64,000 bases of DNA. It comes from DASYHS01 sp035998295. Lineage in GTDB: Bacteria; Pseudomonadota; Alphaproteobacteria; Azospirillales; Azospirillaceae. The stretch lies in NCBI RefSeq assembly GCF_035998295.1, contig NZ_DASYHS010000024.1:1-64000 (forward strand). The letters run 5' to 3'. A model generated the notes under the pieces. That model worked only from the letters and a program-made list of their open reading frames with translations, was not told the DNA's origin and searched no databases. Shown one piece after another: positions 7,570 to 15,900 of this stretch. Position numbers and translations under genes: made by a program. Positions within the stretch are counted from its first letter, which is position 1; each line of letters begins with the position of its first letter.

Positions 7570-8943
7570 ATGATGAAGACGATCAGCGCTTCCGCCCTTG
7601 CGGCGATCATGCTCCTGGTGCCGGCCGTCACGGCCTCGGCGGAGACGAACAGCTCCGAGACGTACCGGCAGCTGAACCTCTTCGGCGACGTGTTCGAGCG
7701 CGTGCGCTCCGAATACGTCGAGGAGGTGACCGACGAGCAGCTGATCGAAGCTGCGATCAACGGCATGCTGACCTCGCTCGACCCGCATTCGAGCTATCTC
7801 GACCAGAAGAACTTCCAGGACATGCAGGTGCAGACCCGCGGGGAGTTCGGCGGGCTCGGCATCGAGGTCACGATGGAGGAGGGGGTCATCAAGGTGGTCT
7901 CGCCCATCGACGAGACGCCGGCGTTCCGCGCCGGCCTGCAGCCGGGCGACCTCATCACCCATCTCGACGGCGAGGCGATCTCGGGCCTGACGCTGTCGCA
8001 GGCGGTCGAGCGGATGCGCGGGCCGGTGGGCAGCGACATCCAGGTCACGGTCCGCCGCGGCCTCACCGGCGAGCCGTTCGACGTGACGCTCACCCGCGAC
8101 GTGATCCGCATCCAGTCGGTCCGCTACCGTCCCGAAGGCAATGTCGGCTACATCCGCGTCACCACCTTCAACGAGCAGACCCAGGCCGGCGTGGAGCGGG
8201 CCGTCGCCAGCCTGGGGGACGAGCTCGGCGACGACCTGATCGGCTACGTCGTCGACCTGCGCAACAATCCCGGCGGCCTGCTCGATCAGGCGATCTCGGT
8301 GTCCGACAGCTTCCTCGACAAGGGCGAGATCGTGTCGACCCGCAGCCGCCGCACCGAGGACGGCCAGCGCTACAACGCGAAGCCCGGCGACCTCGCCGGA
8401 GGCAAGCCGATCGTGGTGCTGATCAACGGCGGTTCCGCCTCGGCCTCGGAGATCGTCGCCGGCGCGCTCCAGGACCACCGGCGCGCGATCGTGCTCGGCA
8501 CCCAGTCCTTCGGCAAGGGCTCGGTCCAGACCATCGTCCCGCTGCCCGGCCACGGCGCGATGCGGCTGACGACGGCGCGCTACTACACGCCGGCCGGCCG
8601 CTCTATCCAGCAGCTCGGCATCACCCCGGACATCGAGGTGCAGCCGGCCAAGGTCGAGGAACTGGCGGAGGCGCAACGCCGGAGCGAAGCCGACCTGCGC
8701 GGCGCCCTGACCAACGACACCAGCCGCCCGCCGGCCGAGGAGGCTCCCGCCGCGACGCCGGCGCCGGCCGAGCCCGAAGAGGACGCGGTCCCCGGCCCTG
8801 GCGCCGAGGCCGAGCCCCCGGTCGACGGCACCGCACCCGCGACGGCCGGCGCCGAGGTGCCCGAGGTCGACTATCAGCTCGCCCGCGCGATCGACCTGCT
8901 GAGGGGCGTCTCGCTCTTCAATACGCGCGCCGCTGTGAACTGA
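7570..8943 (+). CDS. ctpA: Carboxyl-terminal processing protease (S41 family)
   Basis: This is a periplasmic serine protease that trims or degrades envelope proteins and, in other proteobacteria, controls peptidoglycan hydrolases. Residues 1-24 form a signal peptide ending at ASA. An N-terminal helical region carries the SLDPHSSYL motif near 69, a PDZ domain covers about 85-170 (FGGLGIEV), and the protease domain follows. The catalytic dyad is seen in GGSASASEIV (Ser291) and SFGKGSVQ (Lys316), 25 residues apart as in Prc/CtpA. A Pro/Ala/Glu-rich, low-complexity linker follows near 400-430, then a short helical end. Two ATG codons are adjacent at the start. The gene follows envC without a gap, which fits a joint role in cell-wall turnover. 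Confidence 0.96.
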   Translation: MMKTISASALAAIMLLVPAVTASAETNSSETYRQLNLFGDVFERVRSEYVEEVTDEQLIEAAINGMLTSLDPHSSYLDQKNFQDMQVQTRGEFGGLGIEVTMEEGVIKVVSPIDETPAFRAGLQPGDLITHLDGEAISGLTLSQAVERMRGPVGSDIQVTVRRGLTGEPFDVTLTRDVIRIQSVRYRPEGNVGYIRVTTFNEQTQAGVERAVASLGDELGDDLIGYVVDLRNNPGGLLDQAISVSDSFLDKGEIVSTRSRRTEDGQRYNAKPGDLAGGKPIVVLINGGSASASEIVAGALQDHRRAIVLGTQSFGKGSVQTIVPLPGHGAMRLTTARYYTPAGRSIQQLGITPDIEVQPAKVEELAEAQRRSEADLRGALTNDTSRPPAEEAPAATPAPAEPEEDAVPGPGAEAEPPVDGTAPATAGAEVPEVDYQLARAIDLLRGVSLFNTRAAVN

Positions 8944-8958
8944 CGGGCGGGCGGGGCG

Positions 8959-10215
8959 GTGGGCGATCCCGGTTCCGCATCCGGTCGGCTCGGCGGCCTC
9001 GGCCGCCGGCTGGCCTTTCCGCGCCTGGCTCTTGCGCGGTTGCCACTTCTCCGGTCGGGGTGGCCGGCGGTGCTGAGGCGCCTCGGCGCGCCGGTTCCCG
9101 GACTTCGCGGTGCGGCGGCCGGGGCGGCAGGCGAGCCGGAGGTCGATCTCGACGACGCGTCGGGCGAGGCCGCGGCCTCGCACTGGCGGCTGGCGATCCC
9201 GGCGGTTCCCCTCCTGCTGCTGGGCGGGCTCGTCCTGTGGCTCTCGCTCTCGGCCGAGCAGACGATGCGCGAGCGTCTGGCGCGCATTCCCAGCATCGTC
9301 GTCCCCGTGATCGACATGGCCGGCGGAGACGGCGTGTTGCCTGCGCCCACGGATGCCGCGTCCGCCGGCTCCGGGACATCCGATCCCAATCCGGTCGACT
9401 TCGCGGTCGAAATGGCTCCGGCTCCCGATCCGGCCCTGGTCGAGCAGACGCCGGACGGAGCGTTGCCGCGGGTCGGCGAGGACGGCCGCACGCCATGGCA
9501 GACCTATGCCCGGCCTTTCGTCCATGGCGACGTCCGGCCCCGCGTCGCGGTCGTCATGGCCGAACTCGGCATGTCCTCCGCGGCGACGCGCGACGCGCTC
9601 GCGCGCTTGCCGGGGGCGGTGACGCTTGCCTTCCCGTCGCATGCCCCGGACCTGCCGGCCTGGATCGAGGCGGCCCGGCGCGACGGCCACGAGGTGCTGC
9701 TGGACCTGCCGGCCGAGCCTGACGCCTACCCGAAGGACGATCCCGGACCGGGCGCCTTGATGACGATGCTGCCCTCCGACGAGAACCTGCGCCGCCTGCG
9801 GCTGCTGCTGGCGCGCGGAACGGGATATGTCGGTGTGACCACCCTGTCCGGTTCCGGATTCTCGGCCGCGCCGGAAGCGGTCGGCCCGGTAGCGCAGGAA
9901 CTCGCCCGACGCGGGCTGGCGCTCCTGGACGCACGTGCTTCCAGCCGCAGCGCCCTGGCAGGCTCGGCGACCGCCGCCGCCGCCCCGCGCGCCATCGCGG
10001 ACATCCGCGTCGACCGGTCGCCCTCGCCGGCAGCCATCGATGCGGAACTCGCGGCGCTGCTGGAGATCGCCCGGCGGGACGGGACGGCCGTCGGCGTCGT
10101 GTCGCCCTATCCCGTCACCCTGGAGAGACTCGGCCTGTGGCTGCCGAAGCTCGCCGCCGAAGGGGTGGCGCTCGCCCCCTTGACGGCGGTGGTGAACCGC
10201 CAGCCCGACCGCTGA
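8959..10215 (+). CDS. Divergent polysaccharide deacetylase family protein (YibQ/DUF610)
   Basis: The 418-residue product has an Arg-rich cytoplasmic N-terminus, one membrane segment near 78-97 (WRLAIPAVPLLLLGGLVLWL), a Pro/Ala-rich linker, and a C-terminal domain from about 190 (RPRVAVVMAELGM) typical of the divergent deacetylase family. Family features include GAVTLAFPSHAPDLPAW, a GHEVLLDLPAEP stretch where true deacetylases have metal ligands, and the end SPYPVTLERLGLWLPKL. The periplasmic function is unproven in the family. The start is a GTG 16 bases after ctpA; the location after envC and ctpA is conserved and suggests an envelope role. Confidence 0.88.
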   Translation: MGDPGSASGRLGGLGRRLAFPRLALARLPLLRSGWPAVLRRLGAPVPGLRGAAAGAAGEPEVDLDDASGEAAASHWRLAIPAVPLLLLGGLVLWLSLSAEQTMRERLARIPSIVVPVIDMAGGDGVLPAPTDAASAGSGTSDPNPVDFAVEMAPAPDPALVEQTPDGALPRVGEDGRTPWQTYARPFVHGDVRPRVAVVMAELGMSSAATRDALARLPGAVTLAFPSHAPDLPAWIEAARRDGHEVLLDLPAEPDAYPKDDPGPGALMTMLPSDENLRRLRLLLARGTGYVGVTTLSGSGFSAAPEAVGPVAQELARRGLALLDARASSRSALAGSATAAAAPRAIADIRVDRSPSPAAIDAELAALLEIARRDGTAVGVVSPYPVTLERLGLWLPKLAAEGVALAPLTAVVNRQPDR

Positions 10216-10225
10216 ACCGGACGCC

Positions 10226-10717
10226 ATGACCGACCCGACGGAGCTGCCCTACCGCCCCTGCGTCGGCGTGACGCTGTTCAACCCCGACGGCCTGGTCTTC
10301 GTCGGCCGTCGCCGCGACACTCCCGACGCCTGGCAGATGCCGCAGGGCGGCATCGATCCCGGCGAGACCCCGGAACGGGCAGGCCTGCGCGAGTTGGAGG
10401 AGGAGATCGGCACCGCGCGCGCCGAGCTGGTAGCCCAGTCCTCGGGATGGCTGCGCTACGACCTGCCGCCGGCGCTGCTCGGCAAGGTCTGGGGCGGCCG
10501 TTTCCGTGGGCAGGAGCAGAAATGGCTGCTGTGCCGCTTCACCGGTACGGACGCCGACATCCGCCTCGACACCGCCCATCCCGAGTTCGACGCCTGGCGC
10601 TGGGTCCGCCCCGAGGAGGTCGCCGGTCTGATCGTTCCGTTCAAGCGCGCGATCTACGAGGCGGTCATGGCGGAGTTCGTTCCCGCGATCGGCCGCCTCG
10701 TGCGCCGGGGCCGCTAG
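10226..10717 (+). CDS. rppH: RNA pyrophosphohydrolase (Nudix)
   Basis: RppH removes pyrophosphate from the 5' end of triphosphorylated mRNA, opening it to RNase E decay. The 163 residues begin LPYRPCVGVTLFN, a family signature, and contain a complete Nudix box spanning about residues 39-60, with the metal-binding RELEEEIG. WLLCRF near 94 and the C-terminal FKRAIYEAV are also typical. It closes the run that begins at proA. The ATG follows the preceding stop by ten bases. Confidence 0.96.
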   Translation: MTDPTELPYRPCVGVTLFNPDGLVFVGRRRDTPDAWQMPQGGIDPGETPERAGLRELEEEIGTARAELVAQSSGWLRYDLPPALLGKVWGGRFRGQEQKWLLCRFTGTDADIRLDTAHPEFDAWRWVRPEEVAGLIVPFKRAIYEAVMAEFVPAIGRLVRRGR

Positions 10718-10979
10718 ATTGGCGGAGCAATCGGGCCCTTTACCTGTTTGCGTTTCAGCAGATATCGTGGGCTTCGCGAGCGTCTGCAGGGGAGGACCGT
10801 ATGGCCGCAGGCACGCGCAGCCGCTTGCAAATGCGGGCGCGGTACCCATTTATGCCTGATCGAATGCACTATGGGTCACGGTCTTCGTGCAGACTGCTGC
10901 CTAACGGTCGTCCCCGACGTGATTTGATGCCCCGCCGCGATGTTGTGGTCGGGTGACGCCGATCGAGGGAGAAGATCAG
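10718..10979 (+). promoter_or_regulatory. Non-coding leader/promoter region upstream of cspA
   Basis: This 262-base gap holds no convincing gene. It is less G+C-rich in its centre (CATTTATGCCTGATCGAATG near 10848) and ends with GAGGGAGAA, a good ribosome site for cspA. Long structured 5' leaders are usual for cold-shock genes, so the distance suggests a thermosensing leader. I see no unambiguous -35/-10 pair. Confidence 0.4.
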
Positions 10980-11189
10980 ATGGCGATAGGTACGGTGAAG
11001 TGGTTCAATGGCACCAAGGGTTACGGCTTCATCGAGCCGGAGCAGGGCGGTGCCGACGTCTTCGTCCACATTTCGGCGGTCGAGCGCTCGGGGCTGTCCG
11101 ACCTCCGGGAAGGGCAGAAGGTGTCCTACGATCTCGAGAACGACCCCAGGAAGGGCAAGGTCTCCGCGACCAACCTGAAGGCGCTTTGA
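10980..11189 (+). CDS. cspA: Cold-shock-domain RNA chaperone
   Basis: The protein is a 69-residue single cold-shock domain that binds single-stranded RNA and DNA and keeps mRNA unstructured. RNP1 is KGYGFI (residues 13-18) and RNP2 is VFVHIS (27-32), both intact. The start MAIGTVKWFN is typical of alphaproteobacterial Csp proteins. The ATG follows GAGGGAGAAGATCAG; a start nine codons upstream is less likely. It is followed by three hairpins and then by an IF-1-like gene and a DEAD-box helicase, a grouping that points to translation under cold or structural stress. Whether it is cold-induced cannot be seen. Confidence 0.96.
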   Translation: MAIGTVKWFNGTKGYGFIEPEQGGADVFVHISAVERSGLSDLREGQKVSYDLENDPRKGKVSATNLKAL

Positions 11190-11194
11190 GGGAC

Positions 11195-11277
11195 GGGCGG
11201 CGTTAGCCGCCCCCCAGCGGAACGGGCGGCTAGCGCCGCCCTTTGGCAAGGGACTGGGCGGCTTGTGCCGCCCTTTT
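11195..11277 (+). terminator. Three tandem GGGCGGC/GCCGCCC hairpins after cspA
   Basis: Three successive stem-loops share the same 7-bp stem GGGCGGC/GCCGCCC and have different 4-nt loops: GTTA (11195-11212), TAGC (11224-11241) and TTGT (11256-11273). The second is followed by TTT and the third by TTTT. The array starts five bases after the cspA stop and ends 49 bases before the IF-1-like gene. The third has the best intrinsic-terminator form. Confidence 0.75.
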
Positions 11278-11326
11278 CCGGTTGGTAAGGTAGTGCCCCG
11301 ACCGTCGGTCCGGGCTAGGAGGGTGA

Positions 11327-11599
11327 ATGGCCAAGGAAGACCTGGTCGAGATGGAAGGGGTCGTCACCGAAGCCCTGCCGGACGCACGGTTTCGCGTGCA
11401 GTTGGACGGCGGGCACGAGGTGATGGCCTATTCGTCCGGCCGCATGAAGAAGAACCGTATCCGCATCCTGGCGGGCGATCGCGTCACCGTCGAGATGACG
11501 CCCTACGACCTGACCAAGGCGCGCATCAACTACCGCCACAAGGCCGAAGGCGCCGGACCGGCCGCCGGCCCCAGGCGCCCGCCGCCGCGGCGGCGGTGA
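11327..11599 (+). CDS. infA: Translation initiation factor IF-1 (possibly a second, extended copy)
   Basis: IF-1 binds the 30S A site during initiation. The S1/OB fold is clear: GVVTEALPDARFRVQLDGGHEV, then GRMKKNRIRILAGDRV and EMTPYDLTKARI. The first 72 residues match the whole of ordinary IF-1. An extra 18-residue tail (Gly/Ala/Pro then PRRPPPRRR) is added, which ordinary IF-1 lacks. YSSG in place of the usual AHTSG/AHTAG motif also sets it apart, so it may be an auxiliary IF-1 with the main infA elsewhere. The ATG follows AGGAGGGTGA. It lies between cspA and a DEAD-box helicase. Confidence 0.9.
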   Translation: MAKEDLVEMEGVVTEALPDARFRVQLDGGHEVMAYSSGRMKKNRIRILAGDRVTVEMTPYDLTKARINYRHKAEGAGPAAGPRRPPPRRR

Positions 11600-11832
11600 A
11601 GCCGGGACCGGCGGCTTCGGTCGCCGGCCGGACTTGACCGACCTCTCGTGCAGCATCATACCGGGTATACGGAAAGTTTCCGGCCCGGCCCGCGCGCCGG
11701 CTTCGCCACGTGTCGCGATTCGCGGGACCAATCCTCGAAACGACCACGATCGGCCTGGCCGGCATCCGCCCGGCGAGCATCCCGACGACGCGCGCCGGAC
11801 CGTGGCGGGTGCGCACGACCCTCAAGGACCAC

Positions 11833-13296
11833 ATGATCACATTCTCCGCTCTTCCCCTGCGCGCCGAGATCCAGGCCGCGCTGGGCCGCCAGGGCTACGA
11901 CCGGCCGACCCCGATCCAGCAGCAGGCGATCCCGCCGGCGCTCGACGGGCGTGACATCCTGGGCATCGCCCAGACCGGCACCGGCAAGACCGCCGCGTTC
12001 ACCGTCCCGATCCTGCAGCGCCTGTCGGCCGTTCCCGGAGCGGCCCCGCGTCCCGGACGGACCCGGGCGCTGATCCTGACGCCCACCCGCGAACTCGCGA
12101 TCCAGATCGGCGAGAGCATCGCGGCCTACGGCGCCGGTTTGCGGCTCACCCATTCCGTGATCTTCGGCGGCGTCGGGCAGCAGCCGCAGGTCGATGCGCT
12201 GAACCGCGGCCGCGACCTCATCGTCGCGACGCCGGGCCGCCTGCTCGACCTCTGCGGGCAGGGGCACCTCAAGCTGGACGGGCTGGAGGTCTTCGTGCTC
12301 GACGAGGCGGACCGCATGCTCGACATGGGGTTCATCCGCGACGTCCGGAAGGTCGTCGCGATGCTTCCGCGCAAGCGCCAGAGCCTGTTCTTCTCGGCGA
12401 CCATGCCGGACGAGGTCGCGGATCTCGCCGCACGCCTGCTCACCGACCCGGTGCGCGTCGAGGTGACCCCGGTCGCCTCCACCGCCGAGCGGATCGACCA
12501 GCAGGTGATCTTCGTCCCGGCCGCGGCCAAGCGCCAGCTCCTGGTCGATCTCCTGCGCTCCGACCCGTCCATGGACCGCACCATCGTCTTCACGCGCACC
12601 AAGCACGGCGCGAACAAGGTGGCGCAGTTCCTGGAGAAGGCGGCGATCGGGGCGGCGGCGATCCATGGCAACAAGTCCCAGAGCGCGCGCCAAGCGGCCC
12701 TGGAGGGCTTCCGCACCGGGGCGGTGCGTGTCCTGGTCGCGACCGACATCGCGGCGCGCGGCATCGACATCGACGCGATCTCCCATGTCGTCAATTTCGA
12801 CCTGCCGAACGTGCCCGAGAGCTATGTCCACCGCATCGGCCGCACAGCCCGCGCCGGCGCGTCGGGAATGGCGATCGCGTTCTGCGACGAGGGCGAGGAG
12901 CGGGTCTTTCTCCGCGACATCGAGAAGCTGATCGGAACCCGGATTCCGGTCGTGCCCGGCCCGGCCATCCGCACGCCGGTCGATCCGGCCGACGACGCGG
13001 ACGCGCGCGACGCGGCACCCCGCCGGCCCGGCAACCGCAACGGGCATCGCGGCCCGCGTGCGGGCACGCCGCATTCCGGGCCGAAGGCGCAGTCGGGCCA
13101 GGGCCGGCCGACGCACAGGGATGGGCACAGGGACGTCCATAGGGAAAAGCCGGTGGAGAACGGCGCCCGCCCGCGGCAGCAGGGAGCCGGGCGCGCCAAC
13201 CCGTCCTTCGGCGACCTCGTGGCCGCCATCGGCAAGGGCGAGCCCGAGGGCTCCGGCCCCGGCCGCAACCGGCCGCGCCGTACCGGCAGCCGCTGA
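11833..13296 (+). CDS. DEAD-box ATP-dependent RNA helicase (RhlE-like)
   Basis: The 487-residue helicase unwinds short RNA duplexes, probably in ribosome assembly or mRNA decay. Helicase motifs appear in order: Q motif PTPIQQQAIP (residues 26-35), motif I QTGTGKT (47-53), Ia PTRELA, motif II DEAD, motif III SAT, and motif VI HRIGRTARAG. After about residue 375 comes a basic, Gly/Pro/His/Arg-rich disordered tail of some 110 residues, as in RhlE proteins. The ATG was chosen because the family start (MITFSALPL) is there and AAGGA lies just upstream; in-frame codons farther upstream encode no conserved sequence. It is grouped with cspA and an IF-1-like gene. Confidence 0.95.
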   Translation: MITFSALPLRAEIQAALGRQGYDRPTPIQQQAIPPALDGRDILGIAQTGTGKTAAFTVPILQRLSAVPGAAPRPGRTRALILTPTRELAIQIGESIAAYGAGLRLTHSVIFGGVGQQPQVDALNRGRDLIVATPGRLLDLCGQGHLKLDGLEVFVLDEADRMLDMGFIRDVRKVVAMLPRKRQSLFFSATMPDEVADLAARLLTDPVRVEVTPVASTAERIDQQVIFVPAAAKRQLLVDLLRSDPSMDRTIVFTRTKHGANKVAQFLEKAAIGAAAIHGNKSQSARQAALEGFRTGAVRVLVATDIAARGIDIDAISHVVNFDLPNVPESYVHRIGRTARAGASGMAIAFCDEGEERVFLRDIEKLIGTRIPVVPGPAIRTPVDPADDADARDAAPRRPGNRNGHRGPRAGTPHSGPKAQSGQGRPTHRDGHRDVHREKPVENGARPRQQGAGRANPSFGDLVAAIGKGEPEGSGPGRNRPRRTGSR

Positions 13297-13320
13297 TCCA
13301 GATCCGAGGAGGGTGGGCCG

Positions 13321-13548
13321 ATGGCTCGCAAGAAGCAGAAGGTCAGCACGGAGCACGTCCTGTTCGACGTCCTCTATGACGACGGCAGCCGCAGCTCGAA
13401 CCGTCGGGTTCCGGCTTCCGAGCTCGAGGGGCCCGATGGCGACGATGCGGCGCGTCACGTGATCGAGGCGCAGGACCGGGAGATCGCCGCGATGTCCGGC
13501 CGCCCGCGCGGCGAGATCAAGTCCGTCAAGCGCTCGCCGATCCGCTGA
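13321..13548 (+). CDS. Small conserved-looking hypothetical protein
   Basis: The 75-residue, basic, soluble protein begins MARKKQKVSTEHVLFDVLYDDGS and ends with a Lys/Arg-rich SVKRSPIR. GAGGAGGGTGGGCCG supplies a strong ribosome site. The only internal pattern is a central acidic helix (DDAARHVIEAQDREIAAMSG). It lies 24 bases after the helicase stop and is probably in the same transcript. I do not recognise it. Charge and size would suit a nucleic-acid-associated accessory factor, which is inference. Confidence 0.7.
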   Translation: MARKKQKVSTEHVLFDVLYDDGSRSSNRRVPASELEGPDGDDAARHVIEAQDREIAAMSGRPRGEIKSVKRSPIR

Positions 13549-13594
13549 GGGCCGGCCTCCCGGGCAGGGGCTGAACGCGGGACTGAACGCGGGG

Positions 13595-15442
13595 CTAAAG
13601 CCTGCGCGTGCGCAGTCCGCGTATGAGGAACCGCCCGGGGTGCAGCGCCGCTGCGACGCTGCGCGGCACCGGCCAGGGTTCGCCCGAAACCTGCGCCGCG
13701 ATCAACTCGGCAGCGAGCGGCGCCGTCGTCAGGCCGCGGGCGCCGAGCCCGCTCAGCACCCAGGTCCGGGCGTGGAGCGGTGGTTCGGCGGGAATGCGGC
13801 GCCGGTCTCCCGTGCGCAGCCCGGCATAGGCATCGAGCCAGTCGCCGTGGTCCGGCAGCGGGCCGGCCAGCGGCAGATGGTCCGGTGTCATGGCCCGCAA
13901 CGCCGCCCGGCCGACGGCGTGGCGCGGATCGGGGTCCACCAGGCCCGGGATCCAGGCCTCGGCGGCGGCGAGGTTGCGCCGGTCGTCCTCCGGCCGGGCC
14001 TCCTGGGGCCGTGCCGGCACCGAATCCTTGACCGGGTCGAAGGTGGCGCCCACGACGTGGCGCCCGCCGCCGGCGGGGATCACGTAGCCTTCGCCGCCGA
14101 GGACGCAGGCGAGTGCGGCTCCGGCCGGCGTCGCCGGTGCCGCCGTGACCTGGCCCCGCCGCGGGACGAGGGGCAGCCACGCGGCTGCAGCGAACCGGCG
14201 CGTGTCCAGCCCGCCTGCCAGGATGACGAGGTCGGCCTCGCCGCCACCCGGCACTCCGATATCGGCGCCGAGTTCGATCCGCGCACCCTCGGCCAAGCCC
14301 CGGCACGCCGCCTGCGGGGCGAGCCATCCCGCCCGCTCGAACCACAATGCCCCATGGGCGGCGGCGCCCGCGAGCGCGACCCGGGCATGGCGGGCCGCCT
14401 GCGCCGCATCGACGTGCCGCATCAGTTCCGGCGCCAGGACGCCGGCCCCGCAGGCTGCCTCCTGACGGGCCGCCGCTTCGGCTCCTCCCGCCAGTTCCAG
14501 CACCCCGGTCGCCTCGAGCCACGGCGCCAGCCGGTCGAGTGCGTGGCGGAACGCCTGCGCATGGAAATGCCGCTCCGGGCCGGAGCCGAGGACGAGACGG
14601 GGCATCACGATCCCCGCCGGATTGCCGGACCCCTCGGCGGCGAGACCGAGGTGCCGCTCGGCCAGGCGCACCCGCCATCCCCGATCGTGCAGCGCCGAGG
14701 CCATGGCCGCGCCGGCGATGCCGCCCCCGACGACGAGGGCCGTCCCCGGCACCAGCGGGGCAGGGGGCCGGTACCAGGGCTCGACCGCGGACGGCGGTCG
14801 CGGGCCGGCGAAGACGCCCTGCAGCATGTTGCTCCTGTGCTCGAAGCCCGGCGCGCGCTCCATGCGGAACCCCGCATCCTGGAGGGCGTGCCGGACCCGC
14901 CCCGTGGCGGCGAAGGCGGCGAGCCGGGCCCCCGGCCGGCTGAGCCGCGCCACGTCGGCGAACACCGCGGGCGACCACGTCTCGGGGCTATTCGACGGCG
15001 CGGACCCGTCGAGGATCCAGGCGTCCATCTCCGCTTCCAGCTCGGCCAGCATCGGCGCGACGGGGCCGACGAGCAGGGTCAGCGTCACGGCCCCGCCCTC
15101 GAAGCGCAGGCGGTGGAAGCCCGGCGACGGTTCCGGCCAGACCGTGGCCAGCCGCTCCGCCAGGGCACCGAATGCCGGCCACGTCCCAAGCGCGCGCCGC
15201 ATCTGCGCCCGCGTCTGCGGGAAGCCCTCGACCGAGACATGGTGCAGGAAACGCGGACGGCGCGGGTCCCGGCGCCACAGATCCCAGACCGACAGGAAAG
15301 TAAGTCCCGCGCCGAAGCCGGTCTCGCCGATGGCGAAGGCGGGCTGTCCGGCCCAGGCCTCGGGCAGCCCCGTGCCGCCCTGCCACACGGTGTCCGCCGG
15401 TGCCGGCACGTGCGCTCCGGCAATGTCTCGACCCTGCGTCAT
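13595..15442 (-). CDS. mnmC: Bifunctional tRNA mnm5s2U34 biosynthesis enzyme
   Basis: MnmC completes the wobble-uridine modification: its FAD-dependent domain removes the carboxymethyl group from cmnm5s2U34 and its SAM-dependent domain methylates the product to mnm5s2U34. The 615-residue order is as usual. The N-terminal methyltransferase (about 1-220) has GETGFGAGL, WILDGSAPSNSPETWS and GRVRHALQDAGF. The oxidoreductase (about 225-600) has the dinucleotide fold VVGGGIAGAAMA and the late motif PVSGLRTGDRRR-like AGLRTGDRRRIP. The ATG was chosen because AAAGGCGGC precedes it; a TTG 12 codons upstream is possible. The gene runs opposite to its neighbours. Confidence 0.94.
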   Translation of the reverse strand: MTQGRDIAGAHVPAPADTVWQGGTGLPEAWAGQPAFAIGETGFGAGLTFLSVWDLWRRDPRRPRFLHHVSVEGFPQTRAQMRRALGTWPAFGALAERLATVWPEPSPGFHRLRFEGGAVTLTLLVGPVAPMLAELEAEMDAWILDGSAPSNSPETWSPAVFADVARLSRPGARLAAFAATGRVRHALQDAGFRMERAPGFEHRSNMLQGVFAGPRPPSAVEPWYRPPAPLVPGTALVVGGGIAGAAMASALHDRGWRVRLAERHLGLAAEGSGNPAGIVMPRLVLGSGPERHFHAQAFRHALDRLAPWLEATGVLELAGGAEAAARQEAACGAGVLAPELMRHVDAAQAARHARVALAGAAAHGALWFERAGWLAPQAACRGLAEGARIELGADIGVPGGGEADLVILAGGLDTRRFAAAAWLPLVPRRGQVTAAPATPAGAALACVLGGEGYVIPAGGGRHVVGATFDPVKDSVPARPQEARPEDDRRNLAAAEAWIPGLVDPDPRHAVGRAALRAMTPDHLPLAGPLPDHGDWLDAYAGLRTGDRRRIPAEPPLHARTWVLSGLGARGLTTAPLAAELIAAQVSGEPWPVPRSVAAALHPGRFLIRGLRTRRL

Positions 15443-15501
15443 GCCGCCTTTGTCGCCCGGTGTGCGGACCTGCCGCAAGCCCGTCCGGATGGGGAGCCCA
15501 G

Positions 15502-15900
15502 ATGCCCGCCCTCGTCCGGGGCATCTACTACGAAGGCTGGAAGCCCGCCGCGGTCCCGAACAGGCTTCGCGAGGGCAAGGAGTTCATCGACGACGTGCGC
15601 GACCGGGCTCACGGGTGCGAGGAGCTCGACCCGGACATCGCGATCCGCGGCGTCTTCAAGCTGCTCGACCGCCACGTGGACGCCGGTCAGATCCGCAAAG
15701 TGAAGGACCAGCTTCCGGGCGGGATCCGCCAGTTCTGGCCCAACGCCGAGCCTGACGGAGAGGGGAGGGAGCCCCCCGGGGCCGTGACGGCCCCGGGGGC
15801 CCTCCTCAGGCGGCCCGGACCTCGGCCAGGAACGTCGCCACGGCCTGCTCGAGGTCGCGTGCCTGCCGGGCCAGACCGCCGGCCGCGTCGCGGACGCTGA
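15502..15900 (+). pseudogene. Decayed DUF2267 gene (N-terminal half missing)
   Basis: Residues after the ATG read MPALVRGIYYEGWKP and then LDPDIAIRGVFKLLDRHVD, followed by LPGGIRQFWP. This is the second half of a DUF2267 domain. Homology continues upstream of the ATG in the same frame (GAQ before MP, as in full-length relatives), so the ATG is probably internal to an ancestral gene whose 5' half has been replaced by the mnmC start region. After FWP, where family members end, the frame runs on through a strong terminator hairpin into the end of the convergent chemoreceptor. Loss at both ends suggests a pseudogene; a short expressed protein is possible. Confidence 0.55.
15773..15799. terminator. 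Strong 12-bp G+C hairpin between convergent genes
   Basis: CCCCCGGGGCCG and CGGCCCCGGGGG form a perfect 12-bp stem with a TGA loop. It lies between the DUF2267 remnant (plus) and the end of a chemoreceptor gene (minus), seven bases from the latter's stop. It is symmetrical and so may serve both strands; it lacks a U-run on either side. Confidence 0.65.

Noticed and set aside
6343..10227. A 1294-codon minus-strand open frame antisense to envC, ctpA, the deacetylase gene and part of rppH
   Set aside because: It crosses several well-defined plus-strand genes, has no motifs, and is explained by third-position G+C bias.
11195..11277. Three hairpins considered as an attC or integron-like array
   Set aside because: Stems are only 7 bp, loops are 4 nt, no integrase or cassettes are present; terminator structures explain them.
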